Part shown: positions 16,561-24,295 of the stretch, piece after piece
Position numbering within the stretch: the stretch's first letter is position 1
Layout: every line of letters starts with the position of its first letter
DNA from: a virus
Virus record (IMG/VR): IMGVR_UViG_3300030098_004371
Location: 1-43,255 of that record
Length of the DNA stretch: 43,255 nucleotides
Strand: one strand, 5' to 3'
Notes under the pieces: generated by a model
What the model was told of the DNA's origin: nothing
The model's input: the letters and a program-made list of their open reading frames with translations, nothing else
Databases searched by the model: none
Made by a program: the position numbers and the translations under genes

Positions 16561-16616
16561 TTGAGTTATTTGTGGTTTATCGTACACTACACAAGTCAAA
16601 TATGGTGATTCACAAA
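16561..16616 (+). promoter_or_regulatory. putative promoter for downstream structural genes
   Basis: TTGAGT (16561-16566), 16-nt spacer, TACACT (16583-16588). Eighteen nt beyond lies TGATTCACAAA (16606-16616), the same 11-mer that follows the 36.24 kb -10 box at 36266-36276. The region 16514-16560 is A-rich with no gene. The promoter restarts + strand transcription after the reverse island. Confidence 0.5.
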
Positions 16617-16644
16617 GAGTCACTGGTCTAAGGAGGACTTTATT

Positions 16645-17355
16645 ATGACGACGCATTTTACTTCAGGCGTAACGAATGTGAGCGCCGATGGCACTTTTGG
16701 TAAAATTAAAGCGCCAGATCCAACCAAATACCATGTTTATCATGAAGACTTCAACACCTACGCGGCTGCAGATTTCACCATTACCACCACTGAAGACGGC
16801 ACAGGCTCTGCAACCGAAGCGTTAGGCGACGGCGACGGCGGCTTGCTTGTCATCACGAACGCGGCTGGTGACAACGATCATGATTTCTTCCAGCTTGTCA
16901 AAGAAGGCTTTAAATATGAGGCAGGCAAACAGATCGCGTTTAAAGCTCGTTTCAAAACCAGCGATGCAGACGCGAGCGATGTAGTGATGGGCTTGCAGCT
17001 AACAGATACGTCTCCGCTAAATGTGACGGATGGCATGTTCTTTTTGCTGACCGACGGCTCGACCACTTTGCAATTTATTGTGGAGAAAGATAGCACTCAA
17101 AGCACTCTTGATTTGCCAACCGCAATAGAGGATGACACTTTCACTACCGTCGGTTTTGTTTATTCGCCAAAAGATCAGAAGTTTCATGTTTTTCAAAACA
17201 ATGTCTTGGCAGGCACGGTGGTCAACACCAATGCCCCAGATGATGAGGAAATGACCGTATCGTTTGGAATACAAAACGGTGCAGCGGCTGCGAAAGTCTT
17301 GACAGTTGACTACATCACGGCGATGAAAGAGCGCACAGCAGACGGCGAGCTATAA
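16645..17355 (+). CDS. virion structural protein, beta-sandwich type
   Basis: 236 residues preceded by AAGGAGGAC. Beta-rich, with a lectin-like jelly-roll pattern: 'HVYHEDFNTYAA..FTITT', 'FKYEAGKQIAFKARFKTSDADASDVVMGLQLTD', 'DTFTTVGFVYSPKDQKFHVFQNN'. Similar proteins follow MCPs in marine phages and are probably capsid decoration or head fibres. First gene of the second late operon. Confidence 0.7.
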   Translation: MTTHFTSGVTNVSADGTFGKIKAPDPTKYHVYHEDFNTYAAADFTITTTEDGTGSATEALGDGDGGLLVITNAAGDNDHDFFQLVKEGFKYEAGKQIAFKARFKTSDADASDVVMGLQLTDTSPLNVTDGMFFLLTDGSTTLQFIVEKDSTQSTLDLPTAIEDDTFTTVGFVYSPKDQKFHVFQNNVLAGTVVNTNAPDDEEMTVSFGIQNGAAAAKVLTVDYITAMKERTADGEL

Positions 17356-17370
17356 AAACGGAGGTGACAC

Positions 17371-17775
17371 ATGGCTGATGCAGTTTCTAGCCAAACGATT
17401 CAGGATGGTGAGCGAAAAGCTGTCTTGAAGTTTACCAACGTCAGCGACGGCACGGGGGAATCCGCAGTCAAAAAAGTTGATGTGTCAGAGCTTGGCGCAA
17501 ATCTTCGAGGCGAGGCGTGCTCATCGGTTGCCATCAACAAAATCTGGTGGCAATGCGTAGGGATGTCCGTCAAAATTGATTTTGATGCAACGAGCAATGT
17601 CTTGGCAATTGGTTTATCGCCCGACTCGAATGGTTATCACGACTACAGTAACTTTAGCGGCATTCCGAATAACGCTGGAAGTGGCAAGACTGGTGATCTC
17701 GATTTTACTACCACGGGTGCCGACTCAGGCGACACTTACATGATCATCCTAGAACTGATCAAAGCGTATGGCTGA
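17371..17775 (+). CDS. small structural protein, unknown
   Basis: 134 residues, beta-rich (RKAVLKFTNVSDGTGESAVKKVDVS; INKIWWQCVGMSVKIDFDAT). GGAGGTGAC ribosome-binding site. I recognise its style from capsid-associated proteins that follow the decoration gene in marine phages. It overlaps the next gene by 8 nt. Confidence 0.65.
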   Translation: MADAVSSQTIQDGERKAVLKFTNVSDGTGESAVKKVDVSELGANLRGEACSSVAINKIWWQCVGMSVKIDFDATSNVLAIGLSPDSNGYHDYSNFSGIPNNAGSGKTGDLDFTTTGADSGDTYMIILELIKAYG

Positions 17776-18061
17776 TGTTAAACAAGTCAAAAGATTGAAA
17801 TCGGGAAGGTTGAGCTATCGAGGCCAGACCTTCCCCGGCTTCAATCAACAGGTAAGGACCAAGGGCGAGAAGAAAAAGTTCAAGGTACTTGCCAAAAAAG
17901 GCGACCAAGTTAAAGTTGTCCGATATGGCGACCCCAATATGTCAATCAAAAAAGATCAACCAGACCGCAGAAAATCTTTTCGAGCGCGCCATAATTGCGA
18001 TGCGGTCGAGAAGAAAAAAGATGTATTTGCTGCGTCTTATTGGTCCTGCAAAAATTGGTGA
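17768..18061 (+). CDS. conserved basic protein with RHNCD...WSCK motif
   Basis: 97 residues, basic. The second half carries 'VVRYGDPNMSIKKDQPDRRKSFRARHNCD' and ends 'ASYWSCKNW'. This R-x-R-H-N-C-x-(n)-Y-W-S-C-K-x-W pattern is conserved in many marine phages, with Cys/His suited to metal binding. Function is unsettled. It begins with MADVKQVKRLKSGR overlapping the previous gene. Confidence 0.75.
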   Translation: MADVKQVKRLKSGRLSYRGQTFPGFNQQVRTKGEKKKFKVLAKKGDQVKVVRYGDPNMSIKKDQPDRRKSFRARHNCDAVEKKKDVFAASYWSCKNW

Positions 18062-18066
18062 TTTAA

Positions 18067-19572
18067 ATGTCAGATGGAATTACAAGTCTAGTTAAGCCAG
18101 TTTCTTATGAAGAAACGCTGGCGTCTTTACCCCCTCGGCGCAGTCCTTATGAAGCGTTTAGTTATTTGTTGCAGCCACCATCGGTTCGTGATCGAGCGCC
18201 AGCTCAACCAGCACCAGCGCCGATGCCAACTCAGCCGATGCCGAGTGATCCTGTTGCGACTCAGCCTCCGCCTGTTGCGACTCAGCCTCCGCCTGCTACA
18301 CCACCCATGCAAACAGATCCAACGCCCAGACCCGACCCAATGCCAGTCACACCAGAGGCTTTTGATCCAACCGTTCCAGTTTCTGATCCAATGCAACCTG
18401 AACGGCCTGACCCAATTATTGACACCAAAAAAACGCCCACTACGTTAGCTGAGTTGGAGGCGATGTTGGGTTATAAGTGGATCAAAAATGAAGATACAAG
18501 CCCAATTCGTAATACGATGTACACGGATCAAGATCGATTGAGAGATCTGGCGAAACAGTACGGTATTGCGCTTCCACCTGATGCTCCAATTGACATGACT
18601 GGTTTTGAAGATCCACCTTTAGATTCAACGCAGCCAGATGGAACAATGCCACCAGTTGGAACATTGCCGCCAACGCCGCCAGTTGGGGAAACGATACCAG
18701 TTGGAACGCCTCCGACAAATATGCCAGCGCCGGGCACTGTCATTCGTTTGCCCTATGGCGGCTCTTTCACAATTCCTGACGACATTCAAGAAAGAATTGA
18801 CGCTGCAAAAGCGGCACAAGCAGGCACAACGCCACCACCAGTGGCAACGCCTACTATGCCAAGTTTGCCGCCAGTTGGAACAACCATACCTTTGCCATTT
18901 GGCGGTGGGTTGACAGTAACGCAAGATATGCAAGACAGAATAAACGCTGCAAGAGCGCAGGCAAATGCAAATCAGGCAGTCTCAGATACAATAACGATGC
19001 CCGACATGGACGAAGAAGATCGACAGCGCGTTGAGGCAAAACGTCAATTTCCAATGGGCGGCAGACGCGGTTTGATGTCGAGAGAAGCCATTGAAAATTT
19101 GCGGAAAAGGGTGGACGAAATGAGAACGCCTCCGCCAACGCCCATGATAGAACTACCAGCAGGCGCTCCTAGAACTATTCCTGAAGATGCGATTTCAGAA
19201 GACCTTTCAAGATTACCGCAAGGCATTGTCGCTGGTGGACCTAGACCAGATGGCAGACTTGTGTACACCTCTGTGCCTGTTGTGTCGCCGCCACCCCTCG
19301 ATGTGCTGCAAAACAAAAACGGCTTTAATAAATTGCGCGACATTTTGGGGAGAGCAAGCGAAGTGAGAGACAGCCTCAGACCAGCCGACACAAGAAATCT
19401 AAGAAGAGCGCCGCAGTTGCCTATGCCGAGAAGAGTGCCGACCGTTCCTCCACTAAAACCAGCACGTCGTCAGATTCCAGTAAATACAGACAAGCAGGAA
19501 ATGGTGAGAAGAGCGCTTGCAGAACGTATGCAAAATGTTGGAAGACTGCTAGGAAGGGGGCGAGGACGATGA
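18067..19572 (+). CDS. Pro-rich low-complexity virion protein
   Basis: 501 residues. Residues ~36-115 are Pro/Gln/Thr-rich with tandem repeats (PVATQPP twice). A duplicated module appears at ~221-252 and ~268-299: V/T-I-x-L-P-(Y/F)-G-G-x-(F/L)-T-x-(P/Q)-D-(D/M)-x-(E/D)-R-I-(D/N)-A-A. A basic C-terminus is rich in R and P. No enzyme motif. Likely structural or assembly-related; disordered. Confidence 0.65.
   Translation: MSDGITSLVKPVSYEETLASLPPRRSPYEAFSYLLQPPSVRDRAPAQPAPAPMPTQPMPSDPVATQPPPVATQPPPATPPMQTDPTPRPDPMPVTPEAFDPTVPVSDPMQPERPDPIIDTKKTPTTLAELEAMLGYKWIKNEDTSPIRNTMYTDQDRLRDLAKQYGIALPPDAPIDMTGFEDPPLDSTQPDGTMPPVGTLPPTPPVGETIPVGTPPTNMPAPGTVIRLPYGGSFTIPDDIQERIDAAKAAQAGTTPPPVATPTMPSLPPVGTTIPLPFGGGLTVTQDMQDRINAARAQANANQAVSDTITMPDMDEEDRQRVEAKRQFPMGGRRGLMSREAIENLRKRVDEMRTPPPTPMIELPAGAPRTIPEDAISEDLSRLPQGIVAGGPRPDGRLVYTSVPVVSPPPLDVLQNKNGFNKLRDILGRASEVRDSLRPADTRNLRRAPQLPMPRRVPTVPPLKPARRQIPVNTDKQEMVRRALAERMQNVGRLLGRGRGR
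18250..18291 (+). repeat. 21-bp tandem direct repeat, two copies
   Basis: CCTGTTGCGACTCAGCCTCCG (one base longer than quoted motifs elsewhere) occurs twice head to tail at 18250-18270 and 18271-18291, coding for PVATQPP twice; a third, decayed copy starts at 18292. Likely slippage-generated within the Pro-rich gene. Confidence 0.85.
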
Positions 19573-19928
19573 GTGAAGTGCCAAAGAATGTTGCAAATCC
19601 CGCGCTTTATAAAAAAGCAAAGGCTAAGGCAAAAGCCAAGTTTGATGTTTATCCCAGTGCATATTCCAATGGTTGGATGGTGCAAGAGTACAAGCGCATG
19701 GGTGGAAAATATAAAGGTGCAAAAAAAGCTGAAGGCGGCGAAGTAAAAGGTTTTGACGCCAAAAAGTCTGATTTGAACAAGGATGGCAAGATTAGCCGTT
19801 ATGAGCGCAAACGCGGTGAGGCCATAGCGCGTAACATGAACCAAGGCGGCAGCGTAGAGCTACAGGCTCGCGGGTGCGGTGCTATCATGAACAACAAGCG
19901 CAAAACAACTCGGGTTCCCCGTGGCTAA
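19569..19928 (+). CDS. small basic protein with EF-hand-like loop
   Basis: 119 residues. The N-terminal box 'NPALYKKAKAKAKAKFDVYPSAYSNGWMVQEYKRMGGKY' is a pattern I know from many marine phages (probably a DUF5872-type domain). It is followed by 'DLNKDGKISRYERKR', close to an EF-hand loop (D-x-N-K-D-G-x-I). ATGA overlap with the Pro-rich gene. Possibly nucleic-acid-associated; function unknown. Confidence 0.7.
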   Translation: MSEVPKNVANPALYKKAKAKAKAKFDVYPSAYSNGWMVQEYKRMGGKYKGAKKAEGGEVKGFDAKKSDLNKDGKISRYERKRGEAIARNMNQGGSVELQARGCGAIMNNKRKTTRVPRG

Positions 19929-20466
19929 AAAGAAGAGGGGGCTTAAAGAATGGTTCGGCTCAGAAAACTGGGTTGACATCGGAGCACCTAAAAAAGGGGG
20001 CGGCTTCGAAAAATGTGGTAGGAAGTCAGCGAAGGATTCAAAAAGAGCTTATCCGAAGTGTGTGCCTGCCGCAAAAGCAGCAAGCATGACGAAGAAAGAA
20101 ATAGCCTCTGCGGTCAAGCGCAAGCGTGCAAAACCGCAGGGCGTAGGTGGTAAACCAACTAATGTAAAAACTTTTGCAGCAGACGGAGGTACAATTGTGA
20201 AACGCGCAAAAATGATGAAGAAAGGCGGTAAAATGATGGCAAAGGGCGGTAAAATGATGATGAAGGGCGGCAACATGAAAAAGAATGGTGACATGCCCGG
20301 CGTCCCGCCAAACATGAAGAAAGGCGGTAAAATGATGGCGAAAGGTGGCAAAATGATGGCGAAAGGTGGGAAGATGTCTGCCAAAAACGGTGCTCGCAAA
20401 AAAGCCACTGGAGTTGCTAAAAACTTTCGCGCACCAAAATCATCGAATAGAGGTCTATTTGGGTAG
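19921..20466 (+). CDS. very basic repeat protein (K-G-G-K-M-M repeats)
   Basis: 181 residues, strongly basic. The N-terminal box 'GLKEWFGSENWVDIGAPKKGGGFEKCGRK...YPKCVPAAKAASMT' resembles a conserved marine-phage domain. Residues ~98-160 repeat K-G-G-K-M-M-(A/M)-K-G-G about six times, with coding repeats of AAAGGCGGTAAAATGATGGC. Suggests DNA condensation or packaging inside the head. The pairing with the gene before it seems conserved. Confidence 0.7.
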   Translation: MAKKKRGLKEWFGSENWVDIGAPKKGGGFEKCGRKSAKDSKRAYPKCVPAAKAASMTKKEIASAVKRKRAKPQGVGGKPTNVKTFAADGGTIVKRAKMMKKGGKMMAKGGKMMMKGGNMKKNGDMPGVPPNMKKGGKMMAKGGKMMAKGGKMSAKNGARKKATGVAKNFRAPKSSNRGLFG

Positions 20467-20518
20467 ATAAATTTGCGCTTTTGTGCAATCATGTCCAATT
20501 TGATGCACAGGAGCGCAC

Positions 20519-21214
20519 ATGAGTTATCTGCAAAGCAATATTCCCCACTTCCCCTGCTTCGTTCGCCGCGAATACACCCATAATCACCAGCAATACCATG
20601 GTGAGTTTTTGCATGCCCTTGCTATTGCGGTGACCACAATTCCTGATCGATCCCTCAGTTTTCAAGTAGTCTTCACGGGCGCTGAAACTTATGATGACGA
20701 CAGCGAGCCAAATGTCCACGGCGGAGCGATGTGGGCACGGATGCCAATCAACGCTTTGGTTGCTGACGTGCCGCTTGAAGACTGGCCCGAGCCGATGATG
20801 GCTCACTTAGTGCAGCCATGGGATTGTAGCTCGCGACATCACGATGTCATCGTGCTCGACCGTGTGAGCAGCTCCCCTTGGATCTGCAAAATAGCGGGAG
20901 AATTTCACACCGCAAAGTATTATTTTACGGTTGACTACACCGATCACTCAATCGCGGATGATCCAGCACAGCATAAACAAAGCCACGTTCTTGAGCTCAC
21001 AGATGCTGGACCGTGGACTGGGAATATCATTGCCTTGCCAAACAACCGAGTTCGCTGCACTAATCCTGCGTTGTGGCAAAGAGGCGAAGGGGCGCCTGAC
21101 TTTAAGCCGTCGCAGTGGGTTATCAACGCAGAAAGTGATGACAGCTACCTCGACGCAGGCTATACTTTCGACAATCTTTATGCTAAGGGTGGGCAGGATG
21201 GCGACGAGCGGTAG
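20519..21214 (+). CDS. conserved protein of the head-tail region, unknown
   Basis: 231 residues, AGGAGCGCAC before the ATG. Start 'MSYLQSNIPHFPCFVRREYTHNHQ' and Trp-rich internal boxes (GGAMWARMPI, LVQPWDCSSRHHDVI). It follows the basic gene and precedes adaptor genes. I have seen this protein repeatedly in marine phage genomes without function. It overlaps the next gene by 17 nt. Confidence 0.7.
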   Translation: MSYLQSNIPHFPCFVRREYTHNHQQYHGEFLHALAIAVTTIPDRSLSFQVVFTGAETYDDDSEPNVHGGAMWARMPINALVADVPLEDWPEPMMAHLVQPWDCSSRHHDVIVLDRVSSSPWICKIAGEFHTAKYYFTVDYTDHSIADDPAQHKQSHVLELTDAGPWTGNIIALPNNRVRCTNPALWQRGEGAPDFKPSQWVINAESDDSYLDAGYTFDNLYAKGGQDGDER

Positions 21215-21887
21215 TAAAAACTTTGAACTAGATGTTGCAGACTATGTCGAGGAAGCGTTTGAGCGCGTTGGCCTTGAACTTCGAACTGGTTATGATCTCA
21301 AAACAGCCACCCGCAGTCTCAATCTTATGCTCGCAGAATGGGCCAATCGTGGTCTCAACCAGTGGACTGTTAAGCAAAAAATCATCAGTTTGTCCGTCGG
21401 CACGGTTAGCTACACGATAGATTCGGTCAATCCCACAGCCACAATCGATGTGCTCGATGCCTTCAACCGCGAAACGATCAACTCCACCGACAATGATCTT
21501 ACGATGACACGCATGAGTCGTGCCGAATATTCTCATTTGGCGACAAAGACAAGCACTGGCAAGCCAACCCAATTCTTCGTTGACAAGCAGATTTCACCAA
21601 CGATTACGGTATGGCCCAGTCCAGATAAAGCTGGTTATTCAGTGCATCTAAACGTGCTTAGCCGAATGGATGATGCAGACGCAGCCGTTGACACGCTCGA
21701 TATCCCTTTTCGGTTTTATCCGTGTTTAGCCGCAGGACTTGCCTACTATTTAGCGATGAAACGCGCGCCAGAGCGTATGCCAATTCTTAAACAAGTTTAC
21801 GATGAAGAGTTTCAACGAGCCATGGACCAAGACCGTGCTAAAACATCGTTTTACATCACGCCCGGCACTTACTCGGATACGCCCTGA
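21198..21887 (+). CDS. head-tail adaptor, P22 gp4-like
   Basis: 229 residues from ATG 21198 (GGGCAGG upstream; an in-frame ATG at 20931 is inside the previous gene). The N-terminus 'FELDVADYVEEAFERVGLELRTGYDLKTATRSLNLMLAEWANRGLNQW' is the helical motif of gp4-type/packaged-DNA-stabilising adaptors, which bind below the portal. The C-terminus has 'PFRFYPCLAAGLAYYLAMKRAPER', also typical. Confidence 0.8.
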   Translation: MATSGSKNFELDVADYVEEAFERVGLELRTGYDLKTATRSLNLMLAEWANRGLNQWTVKQKIISLSVGTVSYTIDSVNPTATIDVLDAFNRETINSTDNDLTMTRMSRAEYSHLATKTSTGKPTQFFVDKQISPTITVWPSPDKAGYSVHLNVLSRMDDADAAVDTLDIPFRFYPCLAAGLAYYLAMKRAPERMPILKQVYDEEFQRAMDQDRAKTSFYITPGTYSDTP

Positions 21888-22201
21888 TGCCATACGCCAG
21901 CGACAAATACGCTTACGGGATCTGCGATATTACTGGTTTTCGGTATCGGCGCAAAGACATGAAGAAAACGTGGCAGGGTTTTGTAGTTGGGCCCGACCAA
22001 TTTGACGCAAAGCATCCACAGCTTTTCCCAAGGAAAGCCCCGCCTGATCCACAAGCCATTAAAGACGCAAGGCCAGATACTGCGGATGACAACAACTTTT
22101 TTCAGGTCTATACAAACGTCGGAGATGGAATTCTTGGCAAGCAACTTGACACATATGAGGTGACAACAAGCCTCGGTGAGATAACGGTGACGACATCATG
22201 A
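21887..22201 (+). CDS. small conserved structural protein
   Basis: 104 residues. 'MPYASDKYAYGICDITGFRYRRKDM' with the later box 'DPQAIKDARPDT' recurs between adaptor genes in marine phages. The start overlaps the preceding stop by one base. Probably a tail/adaptor component; the Cys near the N-terminus might be structural. Confidence 0.7.
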   Translation: MPYASDKYAYGICDITGFRYRRKDMKKTWQGFVVGPDQFDAKHPQLFPRKAPPDPQAIKDARPDTADDNNFFQVYTNVGDGILGKQLDTYEVTTSLGEITVTTS

Positions 22202-22848
22202 GCTTCACATTAGCGACTTTGAAAAGCACGATCCAAGATTACATGCAAGTGAATGAAACAACCTTCAATAACAATCTTGATGAATTCATCAGAACATCTG
22301 AAAGCAGAATCTTTCAACTGGTTCAATTGCCTCAACAAAGAAAAAACGTCACTGGAACAGCAACGAGCGGGTTACGATTTCTGAAAATACCAGAAGATTT
22401 TTATGCGCCGTTTTCACTGGCGGTTATTGACAGCAGCAACAAGTATCATTATTTAGAACTGAAGCATGTATCTTTTCTAAAAGAATTTAGCCCGACTACG
22501 ACGACGACGGGACAACCTCGCTACTACAGTATTTTTGATGACACGGCTTTTGAACTCGCACCGATACCCGATTCAAACATCACAGTGGAAATTCATTACC
22601 TGAACAAGCCAACGTCCCTGACATCAGGCATTGATAGTGGCACAACGCTGCTGTCAACTGATTATCCAGATGCGTTATTTTTTGGCGCATTAGTCGAAGC
22701 TGCGGTTTTTTTGAAAGAGCCAAGCGATGTGATTGTAAACTTTGATCAGCGGTTCAAAGAGCAAATCGCGCGCATGAAGAATCTGGCAGAGGGTAGGCAG
22801 ACAAAACAAGAATATCGATATGACCAGTTGCGAGTCAATGTGACGTGA
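22198..22848 (+). CDS. tail adaptor/tube protein, SU10-adaptor-like
   Basis: 216 residues. N-terminal helices 'LATLKSTIQDYMQVNETTFNNNLDEFIRTSESRIFQLVQLP' and a central 'DFYAPFSLAVIDSSNKYHYLELKHVSFLKEF' are typical of SU10-type phage adaptors (also seen as tubular proteins in podoviruses). C-terminal 'DALFFGALVEAAVFLKEP' fits. ATGA overlap. Confidence 0.8.
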   Translation: MSFTLATLKSTIQDYMQVNETTFNNNLDEFIRTSESRIFQLVQLPQQRKNVTGTATSGLRFLKIPEDFYAPFSLAVIDSSNKYHYLELKHVSFLKEFSPTTTTTGQPRYYSIFDDTAFELAPIPDSNITVEIHYLNKPTSLTSGIDSGTTLLSTDYPDALFFGALVEAAVFLKEPSDVIVNFDQRFKEQIARMKNLAEGRQTKQEYRYDQLRVNVT

Positions 22849-23570
22849 CAAAACCTGAACTGAAGGGCGCAAGGATCGCCATAATTGGTTTGGGCGGTAG
22901 TCAAGTTGATTTTGCAATCAACGTACAAAATTCGAAAACGTGGGACGAAGTTTGGGTGATCAACAGCGCAGTTTCGGTTTATCATGCCGATAGAATGTTT
23001 ATGATGGACCCCGCGAGTCGCTATTTAGACACTGAAGACGCTGGTCTGCAAACCGAAGTAATGCGTCGAGTTTTGCCCGATATCCCCGCTGAAATACCAA
23101 TTTATTCTTGCGTGAAGGATGAGCGCGTGCCAGCAATCGTTGAATACCCGCTTGCTGAGATCGCTGGAGAGTTTGCAACCGTCTATTTTAATAATACAGT
23201 TTCTTACGCTATTGCGTTTGCGCTTTGGTGCCGAGTCGGTCATATCGACTTCTACGGCATAGACTTCAGTTATAAACACAACTTGCACTTTGCGGAGGCG
23301 GGTAGAGCTTGTTGCGAATTTTGGATAAGCAAGTGTATGAGCGAAGGTATCATGATTGGGGCTCCATCAAGCAGCTCTCTCATGGATAACAATGTAGAGC
23401 TGGACCAAAAACTTTACGGTTATCATCGCCTTCATGACCCTCTGGTTGCGATTATGGATAATGACAGTCGATGGTTGATTTGCCCGAAGAGTCAGTTGAA
23501 TGAAGCGGTCAAGCAACATGAGCTGCAATTTGATGAAGCGCCGACTGCGCCAGAGCCATATCGGGGGTGA
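22845..23570 (+). CDS. Rossmann-like protein, possibly DUF115/MptE-like
   Basis: 241 residues from GTG 22845, overlapping the previous stop. N-terminal 'ARIAIIGLGGSQVDF' is a nucleotide-binding Gly-rich loop. Further boxes 'EVWVINSAVSVYHADRMFMMD' and 'IDFYGIDFSY' match the strand-turn pattern of DUF115-like or sialyltransferase-like folds. An enzyme in the tail block is unusual; it may modify surface glycans or a small metabolite. Function not assigned. Confidence 0.65.
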   Translation: MTKPELKGARIAIIGLGGSQVDFAINVQNSKTWDEVWVINSAVSVYHADRMFMMDPASRYLDTEDAGLQTEVMRRVLPDIPAEIPIYSCVKDERVPAIVEYPLAEIAGEFATVYFNNTVSYAIAFALWCRVGHIDFYGIDFSYKHNLHFAEAGRACCEFWISKCMSEGIMIGAPSSSSLMDNNVELDQKLYGYHRLHDPLVAIMDNDSRWLICPKSQLNEAVKQHELQFDEAPTAPEPYRG

Positions 23571-23571
23571 G

Positions 23572-23862
23572 ATGTTAGACACGGTTGGAGATTTTTCATT
23601 AGGGCAAATTGGTGTTGCAACTACGCAAAACTCGGGCCATACACCTGAATTTTGGGCGCAGCAAACAGCAGACAAAATTTGCTCGATCAGCGATTCCGCG
23701 CCTGAGCATGTGCGTCAGCAAGCTCATGCTTTCAAAAATGCAATTTATCATATAATATTGCTGAATGTGCGAAACGCTATAAAAAGCGATCGCACCACAT
23801 TGTCAAACTTGATGAAAAATCAAGGACACGATGACATTGCTAAAATAATTTCGGAGATCTAA
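23572..23862 (+). CDS. small protein, unknown
   Basis: 96 residues from ATG 23572 (GGGGGTGAG directly upstream; an upstream in-frame ATG lies in the preceding gene). 'LDTVGDFSLGQIGVATTQNSGHTPEFWAQQTADKI' is followed by a helical C-terminus. The 'GHTPEFWA' box is seen in small marine-phage proteins in the tail region; no known role. Confidence 0.65.
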   Translation: MLDTVGDFSLGQIGVATTQNSGHTPEFWAQQTADKICSISDSAPEHVRQQAHAFKNAIYHIILLNVRNAIKSDRTTLSNLMKNQGHDDIAKIISEI

Positions 23863-23863
23863 C

Positions 23864-24292
23864 ATGGCGATCACATCTGCGATTGTTACCTCCTTCAAGA
23901 CAGAAGTTTTGAAGGGAACTCATAATTTTACCGCCAGCAGTGGCAACACATTCAAGCTCGCTTTGTATACTTCAAGTGCCACGCTTGGAGCGACAGCAAC
24001 CGCATTCACAACGACCAATCAAGCAAGCGGGACAGGTTACAGCTCGGGTGGGTCGGCTCTGACAAGCGTCACTCCTGTTGCATCTGGCACAACCGCTGTT
24101 TGCGACTTTTCGGATTTGACATTTGGGTCAAGCACGATTACAGCGAGAGGCTGCATGTGTTACAACGATACAAACAGTAACAAAGCAGTTTTTGTAGCTG
24201 ATTTTGGTGCTGATAAGTCAAGCTCAAGTGGCGACTTTACCATCGTGTTTCCTGCGGCTACGGCGACTGGGGCGATCATTCGCTTGGCTTGA
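23864..24292 (+). CDS. beta-rich tail/virion protein
   Basis: 142 residues. 'AITSAIVTSFKTEVLKGTHNF' and 'TFKLALYTSSATLGATATAF' are highly characteristic of a widespread small virion protein of marine phages. Beta-rich, Thr/Ser-rich, probably a tail or fibre-base component. One base separates it from the previous stop. Confidence 0.75.
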   Translation: MAITSAIVTSFKTEVLKGTHNFTASSGNTFKLALYTSSATLGATATAFTTTNQASGTGYSSGGSALTSVTPVASGTTAVCDFSDLTFGSSTITARGCMCYNDTNSNKAVFVADFGADKSSSSGDFTIVFPAATATGAIIRLA

Positions 24293-24295
24293 ATT

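Noticed and set aside
18067-19572. Possible duplicated structural domain of known family in the Pro-rich protein
   Set aside because: The two repeated ~30-residue modules are clear, but I cannot link them to a known family, so only the repeat itself is reported.
20931-21197. N-terminal extension of the gp4-like adaptor
   Set aside because: The extra 89 residues are the out-of-frame reading of the preceding gene; ATG 21198 has a ribosome site and gives the family's normal N-terminus.
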